DNA of 64,000 nt from Pedobacter kyungheensis (lineage in GTDB: Bacteria; Bacteroidota; Bacteroidia; Sphingobacteriales; Sphingobacteriaceae): assembly GCF_000812965.1 (NCBI RefSeq), contig NZ_JSYN01000002.1, positions 186,001 to 250,000 on the forward strand. The letters run 5' to 3'. The notes below the pieces were generated by a model. The model was not told the origin of the DNA. It ran no database searches and saw only the letters and a list, made by a program, of their open reading frames with translations. This document shows, piece by piece, positions 18,839 to 28,537 of this stretch. Position 1 is the stretch's first letter. Every line of letters starts with the position of its first letter. The translations under genes and the position numbers were made by a program.

Positions 18839-19446
18839 GATTAGGTTTTTGTAGGTTAGGTTATTAAAATCCCGTAACTAAAAATAGCTGCCGGAGTTAA
18901 TTGGTTTATTAGTTGGGTTTAAATAACCTTCAGACAGCACAAATCGGGGTATTAATGCACAGCTATTTAAAATATTCGGTTACAACAGTTGTTTTTTGCT
19001 TAATGTAATGTCTTGTAAATCAATCTGACACAAACTGAAAGTCTTTCTACAACGTCAATCGAATGTATAAATATTTACAAGTAGATAAAAGAAAAAAGAT
19101 TGCGCAACCGTTTGATCATCTTTAACAAATAGCCTTGTTTTTGTCTGTAGACAAGTGGCAGAGCAGCAGTGATGATTTGTTTTTCATTTAAACAGGTTCA
19201 TTTTAAAAAACTGAAAGCCTGAAGATTGGGAATGGAGATGATTCCTCAGGTAGCCGCATGTAAATTAAGTGGGAAAATATAAGTTAAATTTCAATAGATC
19301 AAACGTTTGCGCGATGATGGGTGAAAAAATAACTTTTATTTATTTCTAAAGTTATGCTTAATATTGATTTAAAGAATATCGATTTTATAAACCAAATACA
19401 ACATAATTTATTAATTACGAGCTGTTTAACCTGCAGCAGGTAATTT
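18839..19446. other. Intergenic region between divergent M60 and sigma genes
   Basis: About 600 AT-rich bases with no credible ORF. It must hold the leftward M60 promoter (a weak TATTTTTA candidate lies within about 60 bases of the M60 start) and regulatory sites for the rightward sigma gene, including the palindrome at 19300-19309. Nothing else is recognised. Confidence 0.5.
19300..19309. promoter_or_regulatory. CAAACGTTTG palindrome, possible LacI-type operator
   Basis: This perfect 10-base palindrome lies 160 bases before the second sigma gene. The 12-mer CAAACGTTTGCG, in the same orientation relative to the gene, also lies upstream of the third sigma gene (42756-42765). It resembles PurR/LacI-type operators. 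The cognate regulator is not in the window. Confidence 0.4.
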
Positions 19447-19454
19447 TAAATTTG
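19447..19454 (+). promoter_or_regulatory. -7 promoter box of second sigma gene
   Basis: TAAATTTG matches TAnnTTTG and ends 14 bases before the ATG at 19469, so the leader would be only about 8 bases. The -33 region has a TTT at 19425-19427 at suitable spacing but no full TTTG. Confidence 0.45.
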
Positions 19455-19468
19455 CCATTCTATTGTTG

Positions 19469-20032
19469 ATGAATAATTATACCGAACTCCATGATCTGGA
19501 ACTCATTCAATTGGCAAAAGAAAGAGACAGGCATGCCTTTTCGCATATTTACGAAAGGTATTGGGGAGTGCTTTTTATTCATGCCAGAAAAATACTGGGC
19601 AATGAGGAAGAAGCAAAAGATATTGTTCAGAACCTGTTTTTTAGTTTATACAATAATATCAATCAAATCGATTTTAAAACTTCGCTTTCTTCCTATTTGT
19701 ATCGCTCGGTAAAAAACCAGGTATTAGATTATATTAAACACCAGAAAATTGTAGACAGATACCTCGAATCTTTTAATGCTTTTGCAGAACAGGGCGTGGC
19801 TGTAACCGATCAGGAAATCAGGAGGAAAGAACTCGAAAAAATTATAGAAGCCGGTATGGAAGCCCTTCCCGGCAAAATGAAAGAAGTATTTCTGTTGAGC
19901 CGGCTTGAAAACATGTCGCACAAAGAAATTGCCGATAAATTAGGCATTACCCAACATACCATTAAAAGCCAGATTAGTAATGCCATTCGCATTTTACGCG
20001 CAAAAATTGGTGCGCTGAATGTGTTCTTTTAA
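19469..20032 (+). CDS. ECF-type RNA polymerase sigma factor (locus 2)
   Basis: 187-residue ECF sigma. Region 2 is at HAFSHIYERYWGVLFIHARK and EEAKDIVQNLFFSLYNNINQ; region 4 at LPGKMKEVFLLSRLENMSHK and LGITQHTIKSQISNAIRILR. Two TTG codons precede the ATG in frame, but the promoter box at 19447-19454 leaves room only for the ATG. It is paired with the FecR gene 76 bases downstream and probably activates the SusCD-sulfatase operon. Confidence 0.9.
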   Translation: MNNYTELHDLELIQLAKERDRHAFSHIYERYWGVLFIHARKILGNEEEAKDIVQNLFFSLYNNINQIDFKTSLSSYLYRSVKNQVLDYIKHQKIVDRYLESFNAFAEQGVAVTDQEIRRKELEKIIEAGMEALPGKMKEVFLLSRLENMSHKEIADKLGITQHTIKSQISNAIRILRAKIGALNVFF

Positions 20033-20108
20033 TCAAATCAAAAATATTTCTTTTTCTTCTCATACCAGCACTCCTTTCAATCGTCTTAGTTTAAGAAGCC
20101 TATTTGAA

Positions 20109-21272
20109 ATGAACCTAAACGAATCAACATTTAAAGCGCTGCTGCAAAAATACCAGGATGGCACCTGTACGCCAGAGGAACTCAATACCCTCGAAAACTG
20201 GTATCTGGCAGAGGCTCAAAAGCCAGTTCCTGATTATAACGAATCAACGCTAACGGAAACTAAAACAGCGATCTGGAAAGCTTTTTCAGAGCGGGAAGGG
20301 TTTAATGCGCCCATTGCTGTTCCTGAGAGAAAGACCTATAAATTGTATAGAAACCTCAGCATTGCAGCAGCCCTGGTGATCGCATTCGCTGCAGGATTTT
20401 ATTTTTATACCCGCAATGAGGCGAAAAATTACCGTTTTGTAAAACGGGAGGATGCACCTGTTGTACCTGGCAGTAACCGGGCCTTACTTACGCTTGCCGA
20501 TGGTACTAAAGTGGCCCTTGATGACTACCGCAATGGTGAGCTGGCTCAAAAATCGGGTATTCAAATCGTTAAACTGGCTGATGGACAATTGCTTTACCGC
20601 ATTCCGAAAGCAACACAAAAAACAGGACTCGATCATCTTTTCAATACCATACAAACACCCAATGGCGGTCAATATCAGCTTATACTCGAAGATGGTACCA
20701 AAGTTTGGCTAAATGCCGCTTCATCTTTACGCTACCCTATGGCCTTTACCAAAAACGAAAGAGTGGTTCAGCTTCAGGGCGAAGCCTATTTTGAAGTGGC
20801 TAAAGACAAAAAAAGAAAGTTTTTAGTTAAAACCGCTCTACAGGAAGTAACCGTATTGGGTACCCATTTTAACATCAATGCCTATCCTGAAGAAAATAGC
20901 ATAAAAACGACCCTGCTGGAGGGCAGTGTTCAGGTTACACCAAACGGCAAAGGAGTTCCGGTACTTTTAAAACCCGGACAGGCCTCACAGTTTACCGGCG
21001 ATCTGTTTGTGGTAAAAACAGTTGATACAGAAGAAGCTGTAGCCTGGAAAAACGGCTATTTCGTGTTCGATAACGAAGATCTTAAAACCGCCATCAGAAA
21101 AGTGGCCAGATGGTACGATCTTGAGGTAGTTTACGCAGGACAGTTTGACACTGCAGAAATAAGTGGTTCTGTTTCGCGGTTCGACAATATTGATCAGGTA
21201 CTTCAGGTACTCCGGTTAACCACTAAGCTAAATTTTAAAGTTGAAGGAAGGAGGTTAACCGTAAGTCACTAA
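20109..21272 (+). CDS. FecR-family anti-sigma factor (locus 2)
   Basis: 387-residue anti-sigma with a cytoplasmic N-terminal segment (FKALLQKYQDGTCTPEELNT), a membrane helix at about 82-100 (LSIAAALVIAFAAGFYFY), a periplasmic FecR domain (IQTPNGGQYQLILEDGTKVW, then GEAYFEVAKDKKRKFLV and VLGTHFNINAY) and a DUF4974-type end (LNFKVEGRRLTV). The frame is open upstream to 20019, overlapping the sigma gene, but the residues before 20109 do not look like the family, so I use the ATG at 20109. Confidence 0.9.
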   Translation: MNLNESTFKALLQKYQDGTCTPEELNTLENWYLAEAQKPVPDYNESTLTETKTAIWKAFSEREGFNAPIAVPERKTYKLYRNLSIAAALVIAFAAGFYFYTRNEAKNYRFVKREDAPVVPGSNRALLTLADGTKVALDDYRNGELAQKSGIQIVKLADGQLLYRIPKATQKTGLDHLFNTIQTPNGGQYQLILEDGTKVWLNAASSLRYPMAFTKNERVVQLQGEAYFEVAKDKKRKFLVKTALQEVTVLGTHFNINAYPEENSIKTTLLEGSVQVTPNGKGVPVLLKPGQASQFTGDLFVVKTVDTEEAVAWKNGYFVFDNEDLKTAIRKVARWYDLEVVYAGQFDTAEISGSVSRFDNIDQVLQVLRLTTKLNFKVEGRRLTVSH

Positions 21273-21286
21273 AAAATTAGCCTATA

Positions 21287-21314
21287 AATCGAAGGCGCGG
21301 CAACGCCTCCGATT
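21287..21314 (+). other. Hairpin between FecR and SusC (locus 2)
   Basis: AATCGAAGGCG (21287-21297) pairs with CGCCTCCGATT (21304-21314) with one mismatch around a 6-base loop. No U-run follows, so it is not a standard terminator. It may be a processing or stability element separating regulator from receptor expression. A comparable hairpin sits in the same gap of locus 3. Confidence 0.5.
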
Positions 21315-21373
21315 ACTGATAAAGGCTTAAGCAATACTAATTATCACATAAACCAACTTAACAAACCAAATGT

Positions 21374-24300
21374 ATGAATTTTAAACAGAAAATCTCTGGT
21401 AGGGCATTTTGTGCCCATCCCGGAGTAAAACGATACCTTATTATGAGAATCTCTTTGACCATGGTTTTGATGACATCGATCTTTTTGCAGATCAGTATCG
21501 GTGCAGATGGTCAGCACATTACTTTAAAGGAAAATAACGTAGCGCTGAAAGATATTTTGAAAAAAATAAAGAAACAAAGCGGCTACACCTTTATTTATAT
21601 GGGTAATGTTTTTAAAAATGCAAAACCAGTGAGCATCTTAGCCAATAGCCAGAGTATTACCGAGGTACTGGATGATGCCTTTAGAAATCAACCGCTTGAG
21701 TACACCGTGAGCAATAAAACCATTATTGTTCAGCAGAAGAATACTGTGTTGCCGCAAAACAGCAACATCATACAGCTTAAAGATGTAAGCGGCAAGGTAC
21801 TCGACGAAACGGGCAGCCCTTTGCCAGGTGCCAGTGTTAAAGTTAAAGGACAAAATATAAGCACAACAACCGATTTGAATGGAGTATTTACACTGAAAAA
21901 CATTTCGGCCGATGCCGTGATTACGGTTTCTTTTGTGGGTTACGAACCACAGGATGTAAACCTGAACACAGCGGGGCAACTGGTTATCAAACTTATTCCC
22001 GTTTCGGCAAAATTAGGCGATGTGGTAATTGTAGGTTATGGCAGCCAGAAAAAAGCCAACCTTATCGGTTCAGTTTCGCAACTAACCGCCAAAGACATTA
22101 ACGACAGGCCTGTTTCCTCTTTAAGCAACGCGCTTACAGGTCAACTACCCGGCATTACCGTAATACAACGCAGTGGCCAGCCGGGTGTGGGTACCGGAAA
22201 TATCCAGATCAGGGGCGTAGGTTCTTTCGGGGCAAACGCAGGTGCGTTGATATTGGTTGATGGAATTCCTGTAAACTCGTTCAATGATATCGATCCTAAT
22301 GATGTAGCTAATATTTCGATCCTCAAAGATGCTTCAACAGCTGCAATATATGGTTCGAGGGCGGCAAATGGTGTGATTTTGGTAACTACCAAAACAGGTG
22401 CCAGCAGTGACGGTAAAATTAAAATCGCCTACAACGGATACACCGGTACGCAACGTGCTACGGCTTACCCTGAATTTGTTGATTCGTGGGAATATGCCAC
22501 TTTAATTAACGAGGCGCAGCCCGGTGCTTACACTGCGGCGCAAATCCAGAAATATAAAGATGGTTCCGATCCGGATAATTACCCTAATGAAAATTATATC
22601 AACGAAGTATTTAAAAAATCAACCTTTCAAACCGGTCATAATTTGTCTCTTTCAAATAGTCTGGGCAATACACAATACTTACTTTCAACCGGATATCTAT
22701 ACCAAAACGGAATTGTAGCCAAAAATAACTATAACCGATACAACATCAGGTTTAACATGACTAACCAGTTTAACAGCAAACTGAAATTAACTACCCGTTT
22801 ATCTGGCGCTCAATATATAAACAACGAACCGGCACCACCTGCTACTTTAGACTGGACAGATATGTTAACCAATATCAGTCAGGTGATTCGCGTACCGGCG
22901 ATATACGTGAATAAATTAAGCAATGGTGATTATGGATTGGGTGTGGTGGCAAAAGGAACCCCGGTTTCTTATTCTGATAACGAATCGTTTTTTAAAAGCA
23001 AACAAACCGATCTTTTGGCCAATTTGCGCCTGGATTGGGAGGTGGTTAATAACCTAAAACTTTCTGCAATTGGCGGCTATACCCAGTTAACAGGTAATTC
23101 GCAACGTTTTTTAGCCAACCAACGCTTAAATAGCACGGTTACGTTAGGCCCCGGAAGTTTAAGTCAGGCCAGCCAGAATAGCAGCTATAAAACCTTTCAA
23201 CAGCTTGCAGAATATAAGGTAAAGATCAAAAACCACGAGATAGGAATTCTTGCCGGCCATTCTTACGAATATAATAAAACGGATACCCTTACAGCCAACA
23301 GGACAGGTTACAACAGCAATACCTTAACCGAAATTAATGCCGGTGATGCCAGTACCCAGAAAAATACCGGTACTGCGGCAGAGTATGCACTCGATTCTTA
23401 TTTCGGCAGGGTAAATTACAATTACGATAACCGTTACCTGGCCGAATTTACCGTGCGTTACGATGGTTCATCGAGGTTTCCCGATGCTTCTAAATACGCT
23501 ACCTTTCCGGCAGGAGCCATTGGCTGGCGCATTTCGGAAGAACCGTTTTTAAAAGATAAAATTACCTGGTTAACTGATCTTAAAATTAAAGCTTCATACG
23601 GTACATTGGGTAACCAGAGCATTGGTAACTATGCCTATCAGAATGTACTCAATGCTGGGTATAATTATCCTTTTGGTGGCACTTTATCAACAGGCGTAGC
23701 CAATACCAGATTAGTTGATCCAACCATTAAATGGGAATCAACCAGAACCAAAGATGTAGGTGTTGAAGGTAGTTTATTTGGAGGAAAGCTTGGTTTCAGT
23801 GCTGCGTATTTCGATCGCTATACTTACGATATCCTGGTTAGTCCGGCTTCCAGTGTATCAACTGTGCTTGGCTTTGGTGTAGGCGTGCAAAACTCCGGCC
23901 GTTTAAGCAACCGGGGTTGGGAGTTTACTTTAGATTACAAGAATAACATCGGCAGTTTTAATTACGGCATAAACGGGAACTTTTCCATCATCCGCAATAA
24001 GGTACTCGATTTAGGTGTAGGTAACATTACTCAGCCTAACGGAATGGTCGGAAACGGTTCAACCTTGTTTAATGGCTTTCCAATGGATTTGTATTACGGG
24101 TATCAAACCGATGGCCTGTTTGTTGATGCTGCCGATATAGCTGCCTATGCCAATCAGAAAAGTATTAATCCGAACGTTAAACCCGGCGATATCCGTTACC
24201 GCGATATCAGCGGCCCCAACGGTGTGCCCGATGGTAAAGTTGATGCCACTTACGATCGTACTGTTTTGGGTAGCAGAATCCCTAAATACACTTATGGTGT

Positions 24301-24766
24301 AAACCTTTCGGCGAGTTATAAGAAATTCGATTTATCGATTCTGTTGCAGGGCATAGGTGGTGCCAGTGGTTATCTGGATGGTTATGCTGGCTGGGCTTTT
24401 TACCAGAATGGAAATATCCAGCGTTACCAGGCCGATTCGCATTGGTCGGCGGCCAATCCTGATCCTAATGCCAAATACCCGCGTTTAGAAACCATTTCGA
24501 ATACCGGAACAGCAAACACCTTAACCTCTTCGTTCTGGATGCTGGATGGCAGTTATTTGAAAGTAAGAAACATACAACTGGGTTATAAATTTAACTCACC
24601 TACATTAAAAGCCAGGGGAATTGAAACGTTGAGGATTTACGCTACGGCTCAAAACCCTTTAACTTTCAGCAAATACCCTAAAGGCTGGGATCCCGAAACC
24701 ATTACCAGTGGTTCTTATTATCCGATTATGGCCGTATATACCCTGGGTTTAAACGTTAATTTTTAA
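21374..24766 (+). CDS. SusC/RagA TonB-dependent outer-membrane receptor with STN domain (locus 2)
   Basis: 1130-residue receptor. An N-terminal extension precedes the hydrophobic segment (MRISLTMVLMTSIFLQISIG), so translation could also begin at the internal ATG before it. Then come the STN domain (ITLKENNVALKDILKKIKKQ), the carboxypeptidase-regulatory-like domain (GKVLDETGSPLPGASVKVKG), the TonB box and linker (DVVIVGYGSQKKANLIGSVS), the plug (IQIRGVGSF to GSRAANGVILVTTKTG) and the barrel ending YTLGLNVNF. It imports the ligand of locus 2 and, through STN, controls FecR. The partner sulfatase suggests a sulfated glycan, which is inference. Confidence 0.92.
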   Translation: MNFKQKISGRAFCAHPGVKRYLIMRISLTMVLMTSIFLQISIGADGQHITLKENNVALKDILKKIKKQSGYTFIYMGNVFKNAKPVSILANSQSITEVLDDAFRNQPLEYTVSNKTIIVQQKNTVLPQNSNIIQLKDVSGKVLDETGSPLPGASVKVKGQNISTTTDLNGVFTLKNISADAVITVSFVGYEPQDVNLNTAGQLVIKLIPVSAKLGDVVIVGYGSQKKANLIGSVSQLTAKDINDRPVSSLSNALTGQLPGITVIQRSGQPGVGTGNIQIRGVGSFGANAGALILVDGIPVNSFNDIDPNDVANISILKDASTAAIYGSRAANGVILVTTKTGASSDGKIKIAYNGYTGTQRATAYPEFVDSWEYATLINEAQPGAYTAAQIQKYKDGSDPDNYPNENYINEVFKKSTFQTGHNLSLSNSLGNTQYLLSTGYLYQNGIVAKNNYNRYNIRFNMTNQFNSKLKLTTRLSGAQYINNEPAPPATLDWTDMLTNISQVIRVPAIYVNKLSNGDYGLGVVAKGTPVSYSDNESFFKSKQTDLLANLRLDWEVVNNLKLSAIGGYTQLTGNSQRFLANQRLNSTVTLGPGSLSQASQNSSYKTFQQLAEYKVKIKNHEIGILAGHSYEYNKTDTLTANRTGYNSNTLTEINAGDASTQKNTGTAAEYALDSYFGRVNYNYDNRYLAEFTVRYDGSSRFPDASKYATFPAGAIGWRISEEPFLKDKITWLTDLKIKASYGTLGNQSIGNYAYQNVLNAGYNYPFGGTLSTGVANTRLVDPTIKWESTRTKDVGVEGSLFGGKLGFSAAYFDRYTYDILVSPASSVSTVLGFGVGVQNSGRLSNRGWEFTLDYKNNIGSFNYGINGNFSIIRNKVLDLGVGNITQPNGMVGNGSTLFNGFPMDLYYGYQTDGLFVDAADIAAYANQKSINPNVKPGDIRYRDISGPNGVPDGKVDATYDRTVLGSRIPKYTYGVNLSASYKKFDLSILLQGIGGASGYLDGYAGWAFYQNGNIQRYQADSHWSAANPDPNAKYPRLETISNTGTANTLTSSFWMLDGSYLKVRNIQLGYKFNSPTLKARGIETLRIYATAQNPLTFSKYPKGWDPETITSGSYYPIMAVYTLGLNVNF

Positions 24767-24778
24767 TGATTACTAAAG

Positions 24779-26431
24779 ATGAAAATATTATATAAAGCTA
24801 TATTACCAGCCTTAACTGTACTCTTACTGATGGTATCGTGCAGGAAAGAGCTGGACAGGGCACCTTTGGATCAGTTTTCTAGCCAAACTTTCTGGGAAAC
24901 CGAACAAAATACCATGCTGGCCTTAACGGGTGTTTACCGGGGCAATATCCAGATGTCGGTAAATCCTACCAGTGCCGAGTTTTCGGCTACCGATTGGTGG
25001 TCGTACCATGGTTTGCTTTACCTCGAATTTGCTACGGATAATGCTTACGACAGGAGGGGAGACAACTCGGGTTTTAATACCCTTACCAATGGCACCTTAA
25101 CCGCAACTAATAGTTACCTGGCCAATTACTGGAGTTTAAGTTACCGCCGCATAGCAAGGTGTAATTACTTTTTAGAGAATATTGCTAAAGCACCGATCGA
25201 TGCGGCTAAAATTGCCCGGATGAGTGCCGAAACAAGGTTTATACGCGCTTGTCAGTACTTTTACCTTTCGCAATATTTTGGTGCAGTGCCTTTGGTAGAA
25301 AAAACGCTTACCCTTACCGAAGCCAATACCGTAAGTAAAAGCTCTAAAGATCAGGTTCAGGCTTATGCCGAAGCCGAATTTAAAGCCATTGTATCTGCAC
25401 TGCCTAAACAAAACGCTATGCCTGCATCTGAACGTGGAAGAGCTACGCAACAGGCTGCACTGGCCTTTTTGGGTCGCACCTACCTGGCAGAGCAAAAATT
25501 TACAGAGGCGGCAAGTACCTACAAGCAACTTATCGATTTGAACGAAAACATCATCGATCCAAATTACGAGAGCTTGTTTAATGGTACCAACGAAACCAGT
25601 AAAGAGATTATTTTTGCCACGCAATACATTCAGGATTTAGCCCCAAATGCCATGATGCAGCATAACTATCCGGCAAAACTGGGTGGTTACGTTTTACACT
25701 GTCCGCTGGGAAGTCTGGTAGAATCGTACGAATTTACTGATGGTACACCTTTCTCTTATACCGACGCCAGATACAGCGCAACCAATGTAGGCCTTAACCG
25801 CGATCCACGCCTTAAGTATACGGTATTATACAACGGACAGAATTTCAAAAACATTGTGTATACCAGCAATCCGGATGATGCCAGTTCTCCAGATCAGTTA
25901 ACCACCACCAAACAAGCCACCCGTACCGGTTATGCGCTTAAAAAGTTTAACAGTGAAGCATTTAGTGGTGGCGATTTGCAAAATTCTGGTGTCGATTTGC
26001 CGATTATTAGGTATGCTGAGGTGTTGTTAAGCTATTTAGAGGCTAAGCTCGAATCTGGTGCAGCTATTGATCAGGCTTTACTGGATGAAACCATCAATAA
26101 AGTGCGTGGCCGTGCCAGCGTAAACATGCCTAAAGTAACCGAAACCAATCCTTCGGCTTTACGTACTATTTTGCGTCGCGAAAGAAGAAACGAACTGGCT
26201 TTAGAAGGTATTCGTTACTGGGATTTGTTGCGCTGGAAAAACATTGGGCAGGTGCTTAACGGCGATTTTTACGGAGCAGCTTTCCCAGGTGCAACCAATC
26301 TGCGCAAAAAAGGAACTACGGTAGATCCTTACAGCCGCTGGTTTGTAACTTCGAAAGCTTTCCGCGTGGGACAAGATGAGCTTTGGCCGGTTCCACAAAA
26401 TGAGGTGAATATTAATCCTAAACTTAAATAA
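24779..26431 (+). CDS. SusD/RagB-family substrate-binding lipoprotein (locus 2)
   Basis: 550-residue surface lipoprotein with lipobox MVSC (lipidated Cys21) followed by RKELDRAPLDQFSSQTFWET, the usual SusD opening. It has TPR-like helices (ETRFIRACQYFYLSQYFGAV) and the C-terminal signature (LRRERRNELALEGIRYWDLL). It begins 12 bases after SusC and its stop codon abuts the sulfatase ATG. It is the ligand-capturing lid of the locus 2 transporter. Confidence 0.93.
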   Translation: MKILYKAILPALTVLLLMVSCRKELDRAPLDQFSSQTFWETEQNTMLALTGVYRGNIQMSVNPTSAEFSATDWWSYHGLLYLEFATDNAYDRRGDNSGFNTLTNGTLTATNSYLANYWSLSYRRIARCNYFLENIAKAPIDAAKIARMSAETRFIRACQYFYLSQYFGAVPLVEKTLTLTEANTVSKSSKDQVQAYAEAEFKAIVSALPKQNAMPASERGRATQQAALAFLGRTYLAEQKFTEAASTYKQLIDLNENIIDPNYESLFNGTNETSKEIIFATQYIQDLAPNAMMQHNYPAKLGGYVLHCPLGSLVESYEFTDGTPFSYTDARYSATNVGLNRDPRLKYTVLYNGQNFKNIVYTSNPDDASSPDQLTTTKQATRTGYALKKFNSEAFSGGDLQNSGVDLPIIRYAEVLLSYLEAKLESGAAIDQALLDETINKVRGRASVNMPKVTETNPSALRTILRRERRNELALEGIRYWDLLRWKNIGQVLNGDFYGAAFPGATNLRKKGTTVDPYSRWFVTSKAFRVGQDELWPVPQNEVNINPKLK

Positions 26432-27928
26432 ATGAAAATTCCATTTCTGATTTTATTGACTTTTTTCGGCTTGCAAAGCTTCGCGCAAAAAAAGCCCAAT
26501 GTGATTTTAATCTGCGCTGATGATTTAGGCTATGGCGACCTGAGCTGTTATGGAGCTACAAAGCTACATACGCCTAATCTTGACAAACTTGCTGCAAGCG
26601 GCATCCGTTTTACCAACGGACATTCGACTTCGGCAACCTGTACGCCTGCACGTTATGCCTTAATGACCGGCGAATACCCATGGCGTAAAAAAGGCACCGG
26701 TATCTTGCCCGGTGATGCGGCACTGATTATCCCTACCGATCGCAAAACCTTACCAAAAGTTTTTAAGGAGGCTGGCTATCAGACAGCGATCGTAGGCAAA
26801 TGGCACCTGGGTTTGGGCGAGCAGGTAGAAAAAAACTGGAACGGGGAAGTTAAACCCGGTCCCAATGAAGTTGGTTTTGGTTATTCGTTTATTTTTCCGG
26901 CTACTGCAGACCGCGTACCAACAGTCTTTTTACAAGATCATAAGGTAGTTGCACTAGATAAAGATGATCCGATTGATGTAAATTACAAGCAGAAAATTGG
27001 CAACGAGCCTACCGGAAAGGAAAACCCCGAGTTGTTAAAAATGAAGAGTTCGCCAGGGCAGGGACATGATAACACCATCGTAAACGGTATAGGTCGCATT
27101 GGTTTTATGACAGGAGGCAAACTGGCCAGGTGGACAGATGAAGAGCTTTCGTTTACCTTTCTGGCCAAGGCAAAACAATTTATTGCTGAGAAAAAGCAGT
27201 CGCCTTTTTTCCTTTATTTTGCTTTAACCGAGCCACATGTACCGCGTATGCCGGCAACGATGTTTAAAGATAAAAGCGGTTTAGGGGCACGGGGTGATGC
27301 TATTTTGCAGTTAGACTGGACGGTAGGTGAGATTATGAAAGAACTGCAAAACCAGGGTATTGCCCAAAACACCATGATTGTTTTTACCAGCGATAATGGT
27401 CCGGTACTTGATGATGGCTACCAGGATGGCGCAGTAACCCGCTTGAACGGACATACCCCTGCCGGAACGCTTAGAGGTGGTAAATACAGTGCGCTTGAAG
27501 CCGGTACGCGTGTTCCCTTTATCATTAACTGGCCGGCAGGAATTAAACCAGCCGTTTCTGATGCATTGGTATCGCAAATTGATTTTATCCAGTCTTTTGC
27601 TGCTTTATTGCAAACTAAAGTGCCGGCTGGCACCGCAAGTGACAGCGAAAACCAACTGGCTGCTTTCCTGGGTAAAAATAAAACCGGCCGTTCGGTATAT
27701 GTAGAACAGGGTGGAGCACTTTCGATCATTAAAGACAACTGGAAATATATTACACCTGAAAAAGGACCTGCGTATGCCAAACTGGTAGGTATAGAAACCG
27801 GTAATCTGGAAACACCTCAGCTTTATGATTTGAGTAAGGATAAAGAAGAGAAACATAACCTGGCCGATACTTATCCTGATAAGGTAAAAGCACTTGCTGC
27901 TTTACTGGCAGAGATTAAAGCGAAGTAG
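26432..27928 (+). CDS. Secreted sulfatase (arylsulfatase family, cysteine type)
   Basis: 498-residue sulfatase with a signal peptide ending FGLQSFAQ. The N-terminal KPNVILICADDLGYGDLSCY supplies metal-binding aspartates. C70-T-P-A-R74 is the C-x-P-x-R motif whose cysteine is oxidised to formylglycine, needing a maturase encoded elsewhere. VGKWHLG and FTSDNGPVLDDGY are further hallmarks. It removes sulfate esters from a substrate, probably the glycan taken up by the adjacent SusCD pair. Its ATG follows the SusD stop directly, so it is the last gene of the operon, with a terminator about 40 bases beyond. Sulfatase subfamily and target position on the sugar cannot be assigned by eye. Confidence 0.92.
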   Translation: MKIPFLILLTFFGLQSFAQKKPNVILICADDLGYGDLSCYGATKLHTPNLDKLAASGIRFTNGHSTSATCTPARYALMTGEYPWRKKGTGILPGDAALIIPTDRKTLPKVFKEAGYQTAIVGKWHLGLGEQVEKNWNGEVKPGPNEVGFGYSFIFPATADRVPTVFLQDHKVVALDKDDPIDVNYKQKIGNEPTGKENPELLKMKSSPGQGHDNTIVNGIGRIGFMTGGKLARWTDEELSFTFLAKAKQFIAEKKQSPFFLYFALTEPHVPRMPATMFKDKSGLGARGDAILQLDWTVGEIMKELQNQGIAQNTMIVFTSDNGPVLDDGYQDGAVTRLNGHTPAGTLRGGKYSALEAGTRVPFIINWPAGIKPAVSDALVSQIDFIQSFAALLQTKVPAGTASDSENQLAAFLGKNKTGRSVYVEQGGALSIIKDNWKYITPEKGPAYAKLVGIETGNLETPQLYDLSKDKEEKHNLADTYPDKVKALAALLAEIKAK

Positions 27929-27966
27929 TACGCTACATTTTGATGTGAATAGCATCGTCTCATAAG

Positions 27967-28001
27967 GCAGGCAATCCGTAATTGGATTGCCTGCTTTTTT
28001 T
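27967..28001 (+). terminator. Intrinsic terminator of locus 2 operon
   Basis: GCAGGCAATCC (27967-27977) pairs perfectly with GGATTGCCTGC (27984-27994), with a 6-base loop and a run of seven T. Confidence 0.85.
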
Positions 28002-28029
28002 GTTTTAGAGTGTTTATAAGCTTATCCTC

Positions 28030-28351
28030 CTGAGCGGAGTCGAAGGACTTTAGTTATTCCTTGCTATGATCCGTCATTCCCGCGCAGGCGGGAACCACGA
28101 AGTGCTCAGCGAAGCTAATCTTAAAACATAACATCGCGATCGCTTTACGATTCCCAGTCAAGCTGGGAATGACGGGTTAACTATGGGGATATTGTTAATT
28201 AAAATGCTCCCCGTCATGGCTTATTTACAAATGGGGTACGCATTAGTGTCAGATGGTAACATCTGACAACACAAAACATAGCAATCGCTTTACGATGCCC
28301 AGTCAAGCTGGGAATGACGGGTTAAGCTTAAGGCGCTTCGACTCCGCTCAG
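28030..28351. repeat. Cluster of dispersed palindromic repeats bounded by 16-bp inverted repeats
   Basis: CTGAGCGGAGTCGAAG at 28030-28045 is repeated exactly in inverted orientation at 28336-28351. Inside, a 42-base unit occurs twice with one mismatch (28139-28180 and 28284-28325), each copy with the CCCAG/CTGGG hairpin next to AATGACGG. Also inside are the perfect hairpin TGTCAGATG/CATCTGACA (28247-28268) and the TTCCCGC/GCGGGAA hairpin near 28077. There is no ORF. It looks like nested non-autonomous intergenic repeats, a type common in Bacteroidota. Confidence 0.75.
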
Positions 28352-28448
28352 CGTGACTAACTATGGGGATCAAATCTGTGCGTTCCGTGCATCCGTGGCT
28401 AAAATTTAACGTAGAGAGATTCTTCCCTACGCTCAGCATGACAAAAGC
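28352..28448. other. Remainder of intergenic region, repeat-like fragments
   Basis: Contains more repeat-type strings, including AAATCTGTGCGTTCCGTGCA (28374-28393) followed by TCCGTGGC, and a partial copy of the bounding repeat (CGCTCAGCATGAC). No gene is visible. Confidence 0.5.
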
Positions 28449-28478
28449 AAAAAAGGCTGCTCCGATTTTGGAGCAGCC
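28449..28478 (-). terminator. Intrinsic terminator of RND efflux operon
   Basis: On the minus strand GGCTGCTCC pairs with GGAGCAGCC (28455-28463 and 28470-28478), followed by six U at 28454-28449. It lies 60 bases after the last gene of the leftward efflux operon. Confidence 0.85.
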
Positions 28479-28537
28479 TGTACAAATAAGGATTTGACTT
28501 GAATTCTATGCTTAATTATACTGAAAGAAGATATCTC

